64,000 nucleotides of DNA from Bradyrhizobium elkanii USDA 76 (GTDB taxonomy: Bacteria; Pseudomonadota; Alphaproteobacteria; Rhizobiales; Xanthobacteraceae): positions 2,348,001 to 2,412,000 of the forward strand of contig NZ_CP066356.1 in NCBI RefSeq assembly GCF_023278185.1. Direction: 5' to 3'. Below, one piece after another: positions 17,820 through 25,682 of the stretch. The translations under genes were made by a program, and so were the position numbers. The stretch's first letter is position 1, and each line of letters begins with the position of its first letter. The notes beneath the pieces were generated by a model. The model was not told the DNA's origin, did not search any database, and saw nothing but the letters and a program-made list of their open reading frames with translations.

Positions 17820-18593
17820 ATGACCGAGCATGTCAAGGTTGAGATCGCCGCCGGCGTGATGACGCTGACCTTGCAGCGGCCGGAAAAGAAGAACGCGCTG
17901 ACCGGCGCGATGTACAATGTCATGTCCGCGGCGCTCAAGCAGGTGGAGGCGGATGCCTCCGTCCGGGTGATCCTGTTCCAAGGCGACGGCGACAGCTTCA
18001 CCGCGGGCAATGATCTGGCTGACTTCGCAAGCCAGGCGCGCGGTGAAAGCGCGGTCGACAGTCCGGCCCACACTTTCATCGAAACCATCAGCAAGGTTGG
18101 CAAGCCGATCGTCGCGGCCGTGCAGGGCAACGCGGTCGGCGTCGGCACCACCATGCTGCTGCATTGCGACCTGGTCTATCTCGCCGAGAACGCGCGGCTG
18201 ATCACGCCGTTCGTCAACCTCGCGCTGGTGCCAGAGGCGGCGTCGAGCTGGCTGCTGCCGCTTCGGATCGGGCACGCGCGCGCCTATGCGATGTTCGCGC
18301 TCGGCGAGCCGATGGATGCGCAAGGCGCGCTGGCATCGGGCCTCGCCAATGCCGTGGTGCCGCAGCCCGATCTGCGCAAGAGGGCGCATGACGCGGCGGT
18401 CGCGCTGACCAGGCGGCCGGCAGGGTCGCTCGGCATGACCAAGAAGCTGATGCGCGAGCAGCAGAAGATCGCGGCGCAGATCGCCGAGGAAGGCGTGCTG
18501 TTCAAGGAGCGGTTGACGACGCCGGAGGCGCGCGAGGCCTTCGCCGCCTTCGCCGAACGGCGTCAGCCCGATTTCACCAAGCTGTCGGCCTGA
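17820..18593 (+). CDS. Crotonase-family protein, enoyl-CoA isomerase-like
   Basis: 257 aa. Oxyanion-hole segments are present (FTAGNDLADF and GNAVGVGTTMLLHCD). The active-site stretch reads NLALVPEAASSWLLPLRIG: the P-E-x-x-S-S pattern and position of the single acid resemble delta3,delta2-enoyl-CoA isomerases (ECI2: PEGCSS) more than classic two-Glu hydratases. So it may move a double bond rather than, or as well as, hydrate it. That would suit substrates with misplaced unsaturation. ATG directly after the 12-bp gap from the previous gene. Confidence 0.88.
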   Translation: MTEHVKVEIAAGVMTLTLQRPEKKNALTGAMYNVMSAALKQVEADASVRVILFQGDGDSFTAGNDLADFASQARGESAVDSPAHTFIETISKVGKPIVAAVQGNAVGVGTTMLLHCDLVYLAENARLITPFVNLALVPEAASSWLLPLRIGHARAYAMFALGEPMDAQGALASGLANAVVPQPDLRKRAHDAAVALTRRPAGSLGMTKKLMREQQKIAAQIAEEGVLFKERLTTPEAREAFAAFAERRQPDFTKLSA

Positions 18594-18630
18594 CCCCGGG
18601 AATTCACGGACACATCGAGGGAGTGAAAGC

Positions 18631-19791
18631 ATGCGCGTCACCGGCAGCCATCAATACCCGACCATGGAATCCGTGATCTACGGCAAGCCGGCGGCCGAAG
18701 CGCTGCGCGAGGAGGCCGAGCGGCTGGACGCCAGGCGCGTCTATCTGATCGCCAGCCGGACGTTGAACACCACGACCGACGAGATCGAGAAAATCCGTCA
18801 AGCGCTCGGCGACCGCCATGCCGCGACCTTCGACGGTGTGCCGCAGCATACGACGCGCGACGTGGTGACGCAGATCGCGCGGCAAGCCGGCGAGGCCAGG
18901 GCGGACCTTGTCGTCGCGATCGGCGGTGGCTCGGTGGTCGATGCGGCGAAGATCGTGCTGATGTGCATGGAGCACGAGATCTTCGAGCCTGATGGCCTCG
19001 ACGGCTTCGAGACCACGCCGGACCGCCGCTTCGGGCCATTCCGCACGCCGAAGGTCCGGATGATCGCGATCCCCAGCACGCTCTCCGGCGGCGAATACAA
19101 TTCCGGCGCGCTGGTCACCGATACCAGCCGCAAGCTGAAGCAGATCTTCAACCATCCGATGATGATGCCGCGCAGCATCATCCTCGATCCCGCGATCACG
19201 AAATATACGCCCGAGAAGCTCTGGCTCGGTTCCGGCACGCGGGCGATGGATCACGGCATCGAGGCGATCTGCTCCAGCCGCCCCAATGTGCTGGTCGACG
19301 CGGTGTGCCGGCAGGGGCTGCGCTATCTGCACGACGGCCTGCTGCGCACCAAGGCCCACCCCGACGATGCGGCGGCGCGGCTGAGCTGCCAGCTCGGCTC
19401 CTGGCTGTCGGCGTTCGGATTGCAGTCACGGGTGCCGATGGGCGCCAGTCATGCCATCGGCCATGTGCTCGGCGGCACCTGCGACGTGCCGCATTATTTC
19501 TGCACGGCGGTGATGATGCCGAGCGTGCTCCGCTACAACCGCCCGGCGACGGAGGCAGCCCAGCAATCGATCGCCGCCGCGCTCGGCGCGCCGGGGCGCG
19601 ATGCCGGCGAAGCCTTCGCGGCGTTCATCGCGGAACTCGGCCTGCCGCGGCGGCTTGCCGATGTCGGCGTCGGCGAGGATCGGTTTGAGCTGATCGGCCG
19701 GAACGCCATGCTGTCGATCTTCACGCGCGCCAACCCGCAGCCGATCCGCGAACCCGGCGACGTCGTCAAGATCCTGAAGCTGGCCGCCTGA
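18631..19791 (+). CDS. Iron-containing alcohol dehydrogenase family protein
   Basis: 386 aa. Dehydroquinate-synthase-like fold with NAD-binding AIGGGSVVDAAKI and the metal ligands spread as in the family: Asp and His in MDHGIEA, His in GASHAIGHVLGG and His in VPHYFCTAVMMP. The group includes maleylacetate reductases and 1,3-propanediol or butanol dehydrogenases. IPSTLSGGEYNSGALVTD differs from the usual maleylacetate reductase loop, so I do not assign that activity. It probably oxidises or reduces a hydroxy/keto intermediate of the operon pathway. Confidence 0.86.
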   Translation: MRVTGSHQYPTMESVIYGKPAAEALREEAERLDARRVYLIASRTLNTTTDEIEKIRQALGDRHAATFDGVPQHTTRDVVTQIARQAGEARADLVVAIGGGSVVDAAKIVLMCMEHEIFEPDGLDGFETTPDRRFGPFRTPKVRMIAIPSTLSGGEYNSGALVTDTSRKLKQIFNHPMMMPRSIILDPAITKYTPEKLWLGSGTRAMDHGIEAICSSRPNVLVDAVCRQGLRYLHDGLLRTKAHPDDAAARLSCQLGSWLSAFGLQSRVPMGASHAIGHVLGGTCDVPHYFCTAVMMPSVLRYNRPATEAAQQSIAAALGAPGRDAGEAFAAFIAELGLPRRLADVGVGEDRFELIGRNAMLSIFTRANPQPIREPGDVVKILKLAA

Positions 19792-19816
19792 GGCATTAGC
19801 ACCGGAGCAGTCCACC

Positions 19817-20623
19817 ATGGCCGCCTTGCGCATCTTCTCCTATTTGCCGAACCCGCGGGTCTGGAAGGCGACCATCGCGGCGCGGTTCTGCGGTGTCGAT
19901 GTCGAGGTCAGGGGCGCCTCCGGCAAGGAGTTGCGCGACTGGCTGTGGGACTATGATGCCCGCCCGCTGGCGGAGCACGAGCGCGCCTCGCTGTCGTCGC
20001 TGGCGCGGACCGGGCGGGTCGGACTGACCGGCGCGCAGCTCTTCAAGACCGATGCGTTCATGGCGGCGCAGCCGTTCGGCAATGTGCCGGCGGCATTCGG
20101 CGCCGACGGCAAGGTCGGGATCTTCGAATCGAACAGCATCATGCGCGCGGTGGCGCGGCTCGGCGAGGCAGCGTTCCCGCTCTACGGACGCGACGCCTAC
20201 GAGGCGTCGAGGATCGACAGCTTTCTCGATGTCAGCCTGGTGTTTGCGCGGGACTCGCAAATCTATCTGCTGGCGCTGTCGGGCGGCACCGCCGATGCGG
20301 CCATCCATGCGCGGGCCAAGGATGCATTCGCGATCTACGCCTCGGGGATCGAGCAGGCGCTGTCGCCCCGGCGGGAGGCGCTGGTCGGGAACGGCATCTC
20401 GATTGCCGACATCTGCTTTGCCGCTGAACTCGCGCTGTTCATGAACGAACACGCGCGGGCCGAGCAACTGCGCAAGCAGGGATTGGCGAATATCCTGCAC
20501 CCGGGCGTGCGGGATGAGTATCCGCTGATGTTTGCCCACTTTGACCGGCTGATCGCGCACGAGCATGTCAGGCCGGACCTCAAGCCTTATGTCGAGAAGT
20601 TGCTGTCGAAGGCGGCCGCCTGA
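19817..20623 (+). CDS. Glutathione S-transferase-like protein
   Basis: 268 aa. The N-terminal thioredoxin-like domain (RIFSYLPNPRVWKATIAARF, then ESNSIMRAVARLG) carries the E-S-N glutathione-binding pair in place of the usual ES/DS-xxI motif, and the C-terminal helical domain follows (DAYEASRIDSFLDV, ISIADICFAAEL with the N-capping Asp). Resembles EF1B-gamma-like or fungal-type GSTs. With the NahD-like isomerase it gives two glutathione-type enzymes in the operon, which points to glutathione-dependent chemistry in the pathway. Confidence 0.8.
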   Translation: MAALRIFSYLPNPRVWKATIAARFCGVDVEVRGASGKELRDWLWDYDARPLAEHERASLSSLARTGRVGLTGAQLFKTDAFMAAQPFGNVPAAFGADGKVGIFESNSIMRAVARLGEAAFPLYGRDAYEASRIDSFLDVSLVFARDSQIYLLALSGGTADAAIHARAKDAFAIYASGIEQALSPRREALVGNGISIADICFAAELALFMNEHARAEQLRKQGLANILHPGVRDEYPLMFAHFDRLIAHEHVRPDLKPYVEKLLSKAAA

Positions 20624-20662
20624 CCATGAAGGCCATGGGCCGCAAAGCGGAGGGTTGATCGC

Positions 20663-21364
20663 ATGACCGCACCCGTCTGCCTGATATCCGGGGTTGGTCC
20701 CGGCACGGGCTCGGCGCTCGCCAGGAGATTCACCGAGGGCGGCTATCGCGTCGCCCTGCTCGCCAGGAACGAGGCGCGTCTTGCCGCGCTCGAGCAGCAG
20801 TTGCCGGGCGCAAAGGCCTATCGATGCGATGTGTCCGATCCCGCGCAAGTCGAGGCGGTGGCCTCCGCCGTGGAGCGCGATCTCGGCGATCCCACCGTGG
20901 TCATTCATAACGCCGTCGGCGGGGCGTTCGGCACCTTCCGCGAGATCGATCCGGAGATTCTCAATCGCAACTTCCAGGTCAACACGATGGGACTGTTGTA
21001 CCTGGCAAGGCGATTTGCCCCGGCGATGATCGGTGCGGGCAAGGGCGCCATCGTCGCGACCGGCAACACCTCGGCGTTGCGCGGCAAGGCCGGCTTCGCG
21101 GGGTTCGCGCCGACCAAGGCAGCGCAGCGGATCCTCGCCGAGGCGATGGCCCGCGATCTCGGGCCGCAAGGGGTTCATGTCGCCTACCTCGTGATCGATG
21201 CGGTGATCGATCTGGAGTGGACGCGCGAGCGCTGGCCGGATCGGCCGGACGACTTTTTCATCAAGCCGAAAGCGATCGCCGACGAGGTCTGGCACGTCGC
21301 CCATCAGGATCGCAGCGCGTGGTCGTTCAATGTCGAGATCAGGCCGTTCGGCGAAGTCTGGTAG
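20663..21364 (+). CDS. Second SDR-family protein with Phe in place of the catalytic Tyr
   Basis: 233 aa, Rossmann start CLISGVGPGTGSALARRF and NAVGG region. The active-site motif is F148-APT-K152, so the catalytic Tyr is Phe, and the upstream stretch TGNTSALRG matches TGATASLRG of the first SDR. The C-terminus SFNVEIRPFGEVW matches the first one almost residue for residue. Both lie at opposite ends of one operon, which argues for a shared fold and perhaps a heteromer or successive steps. Confidence 0.83.
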   Translation: MTAPVCLISGVGPGTGSALARRFTEGGYRVALLARNEARLAALEQQLPGAKAYRCDVSDPAQVEAVASAVERDLGDPTVVIHNAVGGAFGTFREIDPEILNRNFQVNTMGLLYLARRFAPAMIGAGKGAIVATGNTSALRGKAGFAGFAPTKAAQRILAEAMARDLGPQGVHVAYLVIDAVIDLEWTRERWPDRPDDFFIKPKAIADEVWHVAHQDRSAWSFNVEIRPFGEVW

Positions 21365-21419
21365 CGCCGCGCGCCGGTCGCGAGAGTTGGTCAATTCATA
21401 AAAGCTCAGGGGGAATTTC

Positions 21420-22622
21420 ATGCTGTTGAAGACGTTTGCCGTGTCCGTTGCGATGCTCGCGGCGCTTGCCGTGGCTCCAGTCCGCGCCGAAACGCCGGGG
21501 GTGTCGGAGTCGGAAATCAAGGTCGGGGCGACGTTCCCGTTCAGCGGCCCGGCGTCTCCGCTCAGCAACACCGGCAAGGGCCTCATCGCCTACGTCCATT
21601 CCGTCAATGACCGCGGCGGCGTCAACGGCCGCAAGATCAACCTCATCACCTATGACGATGCCTACACGCCGCCCAAGGCCGTGGAGCAGACCCGCAAGCT
21701 GATCGAGAGCGACGAGGTGGCGTTCCTGTTCAGCCCTCTCGGCACGCCCGGCATCGGCGCGACCATCAAATACGTCACCGCAAAGAAGGTGCCGCATCTG
21801 TTCGTCGTCAGCGGCGCGACCAAGTTTGCGAACTTCACCGAGTTTCCGCTGACCACCACGGGGCTGCCGAGCTACAACACCGAAGGAAAGATCTACGCAA
21901 AGTACATCACCCAGACGGCACCCGATGCGAAGATCGCGGTCCTCTACCAGAACGACGATCTCGGCCGCGATTTCGTGGCCGCGTTCAAGGAGGTGCTGAA
22001 GGCCGATTTCGACAAGAAGGTGGTGACGTCGCCCTATGAGGTCACCGAGCCGACCATCGAATCCCGCGTGGTGACGTTGAAGGCGTCGGGCGCGCAGGCG
22101 TTCCTGATCGCCGGCACGCCGAAATTCGCGGCCCAGGCGATCAAGAAAGCGAACGAGACCGGCTGGTCGCCGCTGACCATCGTCAACTACGTGTCGAGCT
22201 CGGTTTCCGCGACCATCGTGCCGGCGGGAGCCGACAAGGCGGTGGGCGTTGTCGTGGCGACCATCACCAAGGATCCGAACGACAGGAAGTGGGCCGACGA
22301 TTCCGGCATGAAATGGTATCGCGCCCATTTCGAGAAATATCTTCCCGGCGCCGACATCGGCGACAACAATTATCTGTTCGGCACCCAGCAGGGGCAGATC
22401 CTCGAACAGGTGCTGAAGCAGTGCGGCGACGATCTGTCGCGCGAGAACATCGTGAAGCAGGCGCGCAACATCAGGGGGCTCGTGCTGCCGACCCTGATGC
22501 CGGGCATCACCATCAACACAGGTCCGGACAACAGCATGGCCTATACGCAGCTGCAGCTGCAACGCTGGACCGGAAGCTCGTGGGAGCAGTTCGGCGGCGT
22601 GCTGAGTGCCGACCTGAACTGA
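21420..22622 (+). CDS. ABC transporter solute-binding protein, LivK/aromatic-acid type, without transporter genes
   Basis: 400 aa with a Sec signal (MLLKTFAVSVAMLAALAVAP to VRA) and the type I periplasmic binding fold of the branched-chain amino acid family (ESEIKVGATFPFSGPASPLS, NDRGGVNGRKINLI, YDDAYTPPKAVEQTRKLI). Members in soil bacteria often bind aromatic or cyclic acids. GGGGG-type site AAGCTCAGGGGG precedes the ATG. It is last in the operon; no permease or ATPase gene is near, so the protein must use a transporter encoded elsewhere or act as a sensor. Only 18 bp separate it from the convergent gene. Confidence 0.9.
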   Translation: MLLKTFAVSVAMLAALAVAPVRAETPGVSESEIKVGATFPFSGPASPLSNTGKGLIAYVHSVNDRGGVNGRKINLITYDDAYTPPKAVEQTRKLIESDEVAFLFSPLGTPGIGATIKYVTAKKVPHLFVVSGATKFANFTEFPLTTTGLPSYNTEGKIYAKYITQTAPDAKIAVLYQNDDLGRDFVAAFKEVLKADFDKKVVTSPYEVTEPTIESRVVTLKASGAQAFLIAGTPKFAAQAIKKANETGWSPLTIVNYVSSSVSATIVPAGADKAVGVVVATITKDPNDRKWADDSGMKWYRAHFEKYLPGADIGDNNYLFGTQQGQILEQVLKQCGDDLSRENIVKQARNIRGLVLPTLMPGITINTGPDNSMAYTQLQLQRWTGSSWEQFGGVLSADLN

Positions 22623-22640
22623 ACCGGGCCGGCCGAGGCG

Positions 22641-24197
22641 CTAGTGGAGCCGACGTGCGATCGGCTTCGCCAGCGTGCCTTGCCACTCCCGCTGCAATGA
22701 CTGGTCGCTTGACCGCAGGCTGTTCAGCAAGGCCGCGGTCTTCGGCTGGACCCGCGAGCCGTCGATCACCTCGAGCTGGCCGCAGCGGTTGAGCGTGTGC
22801 AGCTTGCGTCCGGTCCACAGCGGCCCGGGTTTGAGCAGATGGCGCACGGCCTGCTGGTAGGTCGTCGGCGACAGTTCGAGCACTTCCGCAAGTCCGAGCG
22901 CCGCGCCGTATCCGTTGGTGCAGTCCTGCACCGGCCGCCACAGCTTGCCATTGATGGTCACGAAATTGCCGGCCGGCCGCGTCGTCGCGCGATCCATCAG
23001 GATCGGATTGCTTGCATGCGGCCGCCAGGGGCCGAACAACTGCTCGGCGTAATAGATCGCCAGCGTGTCGGAATATCCGCCGGTGCCGTCGCGCCAGGCT
23101 CCGAACATGTAGTAGAGGCCGTCATGCCGCGTGATGGTCGCGTCGGCGAGTTCGAGCCCGGCCAGCAGCGTGCCTTGCCGTTCCCACTTGTCGGGAAAGC
23201 GGACGCATTTGTAGATCGGGACATCCCGATGCGCGGTGCTTTCCGGAATCATCCACAGTTCGCCGTTGTTCTCGATCAGGAACGGGTAGGACAGGTGCCA
23301 GGGTTCCTCGAGCACAGGCAGCACGGTGCCGACCGGTCCGTTGCCGTCGAATTCGATCGCGGAGATGATGCCCTTGCCGGTGCGGTGGTCGAGGTCCTCG
23401 AAGAACACGAAGGTCCTGCCCTGCCACTTCACCGGGACGGGATCGGCATAGAAGTGATTGCCGGGATCGCCGAGCACGTTCCAGGCAGGTCCCGACAGGT
23501 CGCCGGTCCGCCAGACATCCGCGTTGTCGGCGTAGCGCCAACCGACATGCCAATGCGGCGCGTAGCAGCAGAGACGGTAGATTTCCTTCGCGATCGAGGT
23601 CGCGACGCCGCGCAGGACAAAGGGCACGGGATTTCGCGGCGCGCTGCCGGCCGCCGGCACAGCCAGTTGCGGGACCAGCCGCGGAGCGCCCGACAGGATC
23701 GGCGGCAGCATGGACAGGGTGCGCGCCATCACCGTTTCGAGCCCGCCGCTCAGGCCGGCGGCGATTTCCGCTGAGGGATGGCCGCGGTCCATCACCGTGC
23801 CGTCGAGCTCGTTGACGATCTCAATCACCGGCAGGTCGCCGGCGAGAATGGCGGCCAGTGCGGCGACTTCTCCGACCTGCCCGTTGAAGCGTGGACGGAG
23901 ATAGAGCCTAGGGGAGCAGTTCGGGTCCCGCTCGGCCGTGGTGAAGTCGACCACCACGTCGGGGTTGCCCATGCGCGGCCGTTCCGCAATCGTCTTCAGC
24001 CTGTCGGCGTCGCCCGCCTTGCCCTTGCGCAGCACGATGCGTTCGAGCTCGAACAGCATGTCGAGGCCGGCGAGCCTCGGCCCCGGCGTCGTAGTCCAGG
24101 CGATTTGAACGGGAATATCCTGATCGCTGACGCGCAGCATCTCGCGACGCATCCAGAGCCGCGCCTGCGCACGATCGCAGCGAAACTCGATAATCAT
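22641..24197 (-). CDS. GINT1-like beta-propeller protein with formyltransferase-like N-terminus
   Basis: 518 aa. The C-terminal ~300 residues look like the five-bladed propeller found in plant glucosamine inositolphosphorylceramide transferase 1 and in bacterial polysaccharide clusters (HFYADPVPVKWQGRTFVFFED, ENNGELWMIPESTAHRDVPIYK, TITRHDGLYYMFGAW, RPAGNFVTINGKLWRPVQD). These propellers resemble family 43 glycosidases. The N-terminal 190 residues end in VIEIVNELDGTVMDRGHPS and may be a sugar-nucleotide or formyl/acyl-transfer module. It is in the exopolysaccharide region, 15 bp downstream of the GT4 gene on the same strand, so both probably modify the same glycan. Confidence 0.75.
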   Translation of the reverse strand: MIIEFRCDRAQARLWMRREMLRVSDQDIPVQIAWTTTPGPRLAGLDMLFELERIVLRKGKAGDADRLKTIAERPRMGNPDVVVDFTTAERDPNCSPRLYLRPRFNGQVGEVAALAAILAGDLPVIEIVNELDGTVMDRGHPSAEIAAGLSGGLETVMARTLSMLPPILSGAPRLVPQLAVPAAGSAPRNPVPFVLRGVATSIAKEIYRLCCYAPHWHVGWRYADNADVWRTGDLSGPAWNVLGDPGNHFYADPVPVKWQGRTFVFFEDLDHRTGKGIISAIEFDGNGPVGTVLPVLEEPWHLSYPFLIENNGELWMIPESTAHRDVPIYKCVRFPDKWERQGTLLAGLELADATITRHDGLYYMFGAWRDGTGGYSDTLAIYYAEQLFGPWRPHASNPILMDRATTRPAGNFVTINGKLWRPVQDCTNGYGAALGLAEVLELSPTTYQQAVRHLLKPGPLWTGRKLHTLNRCGQLEVIDGSRVQPKTAALLNSLRSSDQSLQREWQGTLAKPIARRLH

Positions 24198-24212
24198 GTC
24201 CAGCCCAATTTC

Positions 24213-25514
24213 CTAGTGCGCGTCCACTCCCACGGCATTGCCGAGAATGCGGACGTATTCCTCTATCATGGCATCCAACGAATAGCGCGACTTCAGACCC
24301 ACGGCGCTTTGCCGCAGCTGGTCGCTCAACGAACGATCGGTCAGGACTTTCGACACGGCGGCCGAAAACTCGGCCTCGTCAGAAGCGTCGACGAAAACCG
24401 CCGCCGGCTGCCCTTGGTAGGACAGTACCTCGCGCAGCACGGGAAGATCGTTGACGACGCAGGGAATGCCGGCGCTCGCGGCTTCCACCGCGGCAAGGCC
24501 GAAGGTTTCGGCCTGCGTCGGGAAGACGAAGACGTCGAGACAGGCCAGGAAATCGGCCATCTGGCGCGGCGGAATTTCGCCGATGAAGTGCAGCCGGTCC
24601 GCGACTTTCAGCTCGTTCGCCAGGGCTCGCAGCCGTTCCTCATCCGCGCCTTGTCCGGCGAGGGCAAGATGCCAGGATTGATCGGCGGCCAGCAGGCGAA
24701 TTGCCGCATCGAGCCGCTTGTGCGGATGCAGCCTTGCCGCGCAGCCGAGCAGCGTGCGATCCGGCGGCAGCTTGAGCTGCTGCCGCGCGACGTCCTTCGG
24801 CAGGCTGTGCGACTTGTCGTCGAAGCCATGCGGGACGTGCGTCATGCGCGCGCGATAGGGCGCGGGATAGCGCGCGTATTCCCGTTCCATGTCGCGCGAA
24901 TTCAGCGTGATGCACTGGAAGAAGCCGGTCGAGCCCATGATGATGTCGGCGGCGCGCACCGGCATGCTCATCGACATCGCCGAGGACACCTGATTGGCGA
25001 TCACCGGAGCGCGGCTGACGAAGCGCGACACGCCTCCGCCGATCACATTGCCGAAGTGCTGGAAGGTCAGCACGACATCGGGCCTGATGGTCCTGAGATG
25101 GCCGGCGAGCGTCCACAGCATCCGCAGCAGCGCCAGCGGATTTCCCGGGCGGCTCGGCGCGCAATAGAATGTATTGGGCGGCTCGTCGAAGGAATCCGAT
25201 TTGCGGAAGAAGAACAGGTTGGCGACGTCGTAGCCGCGCGCGGCGAGGCCCGCACCGAGCAGCCGCGATATCTCCTGCGCGCCGGCGTTCTCGGCCTGGG
25301 TCTGCACCAGGACGACACGCAGCTTTGGCTTGCTCTGGTTCGATTGATTGCGCGATGCGGTCGATGCCTCGCGCAATTCTGTGCTTGGCCTGTAATGGAG
25401 CACGGCTTCCTCACCCGTCGAAGGAATGGAGTCGTCTCCCTCGAGATTGCGCGCGTGCTTATCACGCGAAGCGTGCTCGTACACCGAGTAGCGCGTGTTG
25501 AGGTTACTGCTCAT
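24213..25514 (-). CDS. Glycosyltransferase family 4
   Basis: 433 aa. A 65-residue polar N-terminal extension precedes the GT-B fold (LRVVLVQTQAENAGAQEISRLL). The donor-binding domain has LLGCAARLHPHKRLDAAIRLL, FIGEIPPRQMADFLACLDVFVFPTQAETFGLAAVEAASAG with the E-x7-E pattern of retaining GT4 enzymes. Adds a sugar to a lipid-linked oligosaccharide on the cytoplasmic side. Divergent from the Wzz-like gene, with several GGTTA/TAACC half-sites in between. Confidence 0.9.
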   Translation of the reverse strand: MSSNLNTRYSVYEHASRDKHARNLEGDDSIPSTGEEAVLHYRPSTELREASTASRNQSNQSKPKLRVVLVQTQAENAGAQEISRLLGAGLAARGYDVANLFFFRKSDSFDEPPNTFYCAPSRPGNPLALLRMLWTLAGHLRTIRPDVVLTFQHFGNVIGGGVSRFVSRAPVIANQVSSAMSMSMPVRAADIIMGSTGFFQCITLNSRDMEREYARYPAPYRARMTHVPHGFDDKSHSLPKDVARQQLKLPPDRTLLGCAARLHPHKRLDAAIRLLAADQSWHLALAGQGADEERLRALANELKVADRLHFIGEIPPRQMADFLACLDVFVFPTQAETFGLAAVEAASAGIPCVVNDLPVLREVLSYQGQPAAVFVDASDEAEFSAAVSKVLTDRSLSDQLRQSAVGLKSRYSLDAMIEEYVRILGNAVGVDAH

Positions 25515-25579
25515 TTAGTGCGGTCAGACATCGCCAGCAATCGAGAGCCATTGTCTCACACAAAGGGTACAGCCGGCTC

Positions 25580-25630
25580 GTTAACTAATTGGTTACGCCC
25601 GCGTCGAGAGGGGGTAACCGTGGATTAACC
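25580..25630. promoter_or_regulatory. Cluster of GGTTA/TAACC half-sites between the GT4 and Wzz-like genes
   Basis: In the 168-bp divergent region: GTTAAC near 25580, GGTTAC at 25591-25596, GTAACC at 25614-25619 and GGATTAACC at 25622-25630. GGTTAC and GTAACC form an inverted repeat. Four related half-sites in 50 bp suggest a regulator binding region shared by the two exopolysaccharide transcription units. Regulator unknown. Confidence 0.35.
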
Positions 25631-25682
25631 ATAGATATTTACGTTGGAGCAGTACTGTCAGTTGAATTCGAGTCACAGCCTC

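Noticed and set aside
15591..18641. Open minus-strand frame of about 1016 codons opposite the thiolase, flavoprotein and crotonase genes
   Set aside because: The plus-strand genes have complete family motifs. The antisense frame is His/Arg/Asp-rich low-information sequence, a usual shadow of high-GC coding DNA.
18631..19791. Calling the iron alcohol dehydrogenase a maleylacetate reductase
   Set aside because: The loop in the expected place differs (STLSGGEYNSG) and no ring-cleavage dioxygenase gene is in the operon.
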